From contig NZ_BJZV01000009.1 of NCBI RefSeq assembly GCF_007992215.1, forward strand, positions 105,219-169,218: 64,000 nucleotides of DNA, in the 5' to 3' direction. Positions 62,841 through 64,000 of this stretch are shown piece after piece. The notes under the pieces are model-generated. The model was not told the origin of the DNA, did no database searches, and saw only the letters and a list, made by a program, of their open reading frames with translations. Position 1 is the first letter of the stretch. Each line of letters starts with the position of its first letter. The position numbers and the translations under genes are program-made. The DNA comes from Methylobacterium gnaphalii (GTDB lineage: Bacteria > Pseudomonadota > Alphaproteobacteria > Rhizobiales > Beijerinckiaceae).

Positions 62841-64000
62841 ATGCGACCGACCTTCCGCCTCCGCCCCGCAGCCGCGAGCCTTCTCGTCGCTCTCGGCCTG
62901 TGCGCACCCGTCCTGGCCGCGGCGCCCCCGACGCAGCCGCAAGACGGCCCCGGCGGGATCGGCGACCGGGCCGCGACGATCGTCAAGCGCGGCATCGGTA
63001 CGGCGAATGCCTCGACCTATGCCTTCTACAAATCCGGCGCGGCTCCCGCTGACGGCCGTCCCGTAGCTGTGCTGCTCCACGCCTGGGGCGCCACCAACCC
63101 GCGTGCCTATGGCGGTTGGATCGACCACCTCGCCCGCAATGGCTGGCTGGTGCTGTATCCCCGGTTCCAGGAACTCAACAAAAGCCGGCCGGCCGACGCC
63201 ACCGAGAAGGCCGGCAGCTTGTTGAAGGCAGCCCTCGACGCGCTCGCCGCCGACCCGGATGCCCGGCCCGATACCAAGCGTCTGGCGCTGATCGGTCACC
63301 TCGCCGGGGCGCCGCTCGCGGCCAACGTCGCGGCGGGTGCGCAGGCACGGGGCCTGCCAGCGGCGCGGCTCATCTACTTCATCATGCCCGGCGGCATCGC
63401 ACGCGACGCCAAGTCCCGGGGCATCCCGCTCGCCGATCTCGAGGGCATTGCCGGCGACACGTTGCTTGTGGCGGTCACCGGCGACAAGGACGCCCGTGCT
63501 GCCGATCTGGCCGCGAAGCGCATCCTGCGCGAGGCCACCGCCGTGGCGCCCGACCGCAAGCTCCTGGTGCGCGCCCTCTCGGACGATCACGGCTTCCCGG
63601 CCATGACCGCGACCCTGTCCTCACCTGCAGGGATCGACGCCGCCTATGACGGCACCGCGATCACCGTCGCGCCCGAGCCGAAGGATGCCAAGCCCGCACC
63701 GTTCAAGTGGACGCCGGACGTGACGCTGACCGGCGAGCAGTCGACGCTGGTCCAGCAGATCAACAATGCCCGCGCCGATGCGCTGGACTACCTCGCCTAT
63801 TGGCGCACCTTCGACATGGCCGCCGCTGCCGCCTTTGCCGGCAAGGATGCCGCCAAGCTCAAGGCCGATCCGAGCTTCAGCGACATGGGGCGCTGGGCCG
63901 ATGGCTGGCCGGTGAAGCGACTCGGCGTCGATGTGCCCAAGCTGGCCCCGCCGGCGCCCGTCGCCGCACCCGCGGCAGAGCCGCCCGCCGCTGCGGCGGG
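62841..64000 (+). CDS. Exported alpha/beta-hydrolase-like protein (partial, runs off window)
   Basis: The frame is open from ATG 62841 to the window end (at least 386 residues). A signal peptide (RLRPAAASLLVALGLCAPVLAAA) precedes an alpha/beta-hydrolase fold with LLHAWGATNPRAYGGWIDHL and a candidate His loop (SDDHGFPAM). The nucleophile elbow reads GHLAG with L154 where Ser is expected, so the protein may not be a hydrolase. The C-terminus enters a Pro/Ala-rich region. It follows the NepR-like gene by 103 bases. Confidence 0.75.
   Translation, partial: MRPTFRLRPAAASLLVALGLCAPVLAAAPPTQPQDGPGGIGDRAATIVKRGIGTANASTYAFYKSGAAPADGRPVAVLLHAWGATNPRAYGGWIDHLARNGWLVLYPRFQELNKSRPADATEKAGSLLKAALDALAADPDARPDTKRLALIGHLAGAPLAANVAAGAQARGLPAARLIYFIMPGGIARDAKSRGIPLADLEGIAGDTLLVAVTGDKDARAADLAAKRILREATAVAPDRKLLVRALSDDHGFPAMTATLSSPAGIDAAYDGTAITVAPEPKDAKPAPFKWTPDVTLTGEQSTLVQQINNARADALDYLAYWRTFDMAAAAAFAGKDAAKLKADPSFSDMGRWADGWPVKRLGVDVPKLAPPAPVAAPAAEPPAAAA

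Noticed and set aside
1..64000. CRISPR array, prophage or secretion-system cluster
   Set aside because: No regularly spaced short repeats, integrase, capsid or secretion genes were seen; the only mobile DNA is the IS630 element and the scar at 42 kb.

Overview
The window is about 64 kb of very GC-rich, densely coding DNA. Its gene content points to an alphaproteobacterium of the order Hyphomicrobiales, most likely Methylobacterium/Methylorubrum. The evidence is a giant growth-pole-ring (GPR/RgsE-like) coiled-coil protein, an EcfG-type sigma factor plus a NepR-like anti-sigma factor, a phasin, a split SdhC/D/A/B operon, several families typical of this order, and a PQQ-type sugar dehydrogenase paired with a cytochrome c. 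Genus is inferred from content, not from a search.

Layout. 1-1.3 kb: the tail of a truncated gene and a complete IS630-family element (178-1323) inserted in a CTAG target. 1.5-6.3 kb: a PQQ-type sugar dehydrogenase with a diheme cytochrome c, the Mg transporter MgtE, a CheZ-like unknown and a DUF1489 protein. 6.6-12.7 kb (minus): one 2028-residue membrane-anchored repeat protein of the GPR/RgsE type. 13-21 kb: an Hpt protein, a 2Fe-2S ferredoxin, a VWA/CoxE protein, a Kef-type K+/H+ antiporter, an unrecognised two-gene membrane module and the MoxR ATPase that probably partners the VWA protein. 21-31 kb: a DUF308 protein divergent from an AraC regulator, class I fructose-bisphosphate aldolase, an aldo/keto reductase, a SixA-like phosphatase, an exported low-complexity protein, the YcjX/YcjF pair and small cysteine-rich or exported proteins.

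31-41.7 kb holds the most interesting block. It has a zinc peptidase and a zinc-ribbon protein facing a translationally coupled operon: a transglutaminase/amidoligase fusion, a circularly permuted ATP-grasp/alpha-E fusion, and a second transglutaminase. A stand-alone acyl carrier protein and an AMP-forming ligase of the exosortase-associated type follow. Together they look like a peptide- or isopeptide-forming and -editing system that may be coupled to a carrier-protein-bound acyl or aminoacyl group. 41.8-42.9 kb is an AT-richer scar with an unknown 81-residue ORF, an IS1-like transposase remnant and two copies of an IS-end-like 21-mer.

43-64 kb: an SGNH hydrolase, small proteins, mntR and mntH with a clear MntR-type box, a LysR regulator divergent from a SLC13-type anion permease that leads into sdhCDAB, an AprI/Inh lipoprotein, a BBP2-type outer-membrane barrel protein, an EcfG-like sigma factor, mutL, a phasin, a Tat-exported dienelactone-hydrolase-like protein, a single-domain response regulator, a NepR-like protein with an EcfG-like promoter, and the start of an alpha/beta-hydrolase-like protein whose nucleophile position is Leu. 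No rRNA, tRNA or CRISPR array was found.
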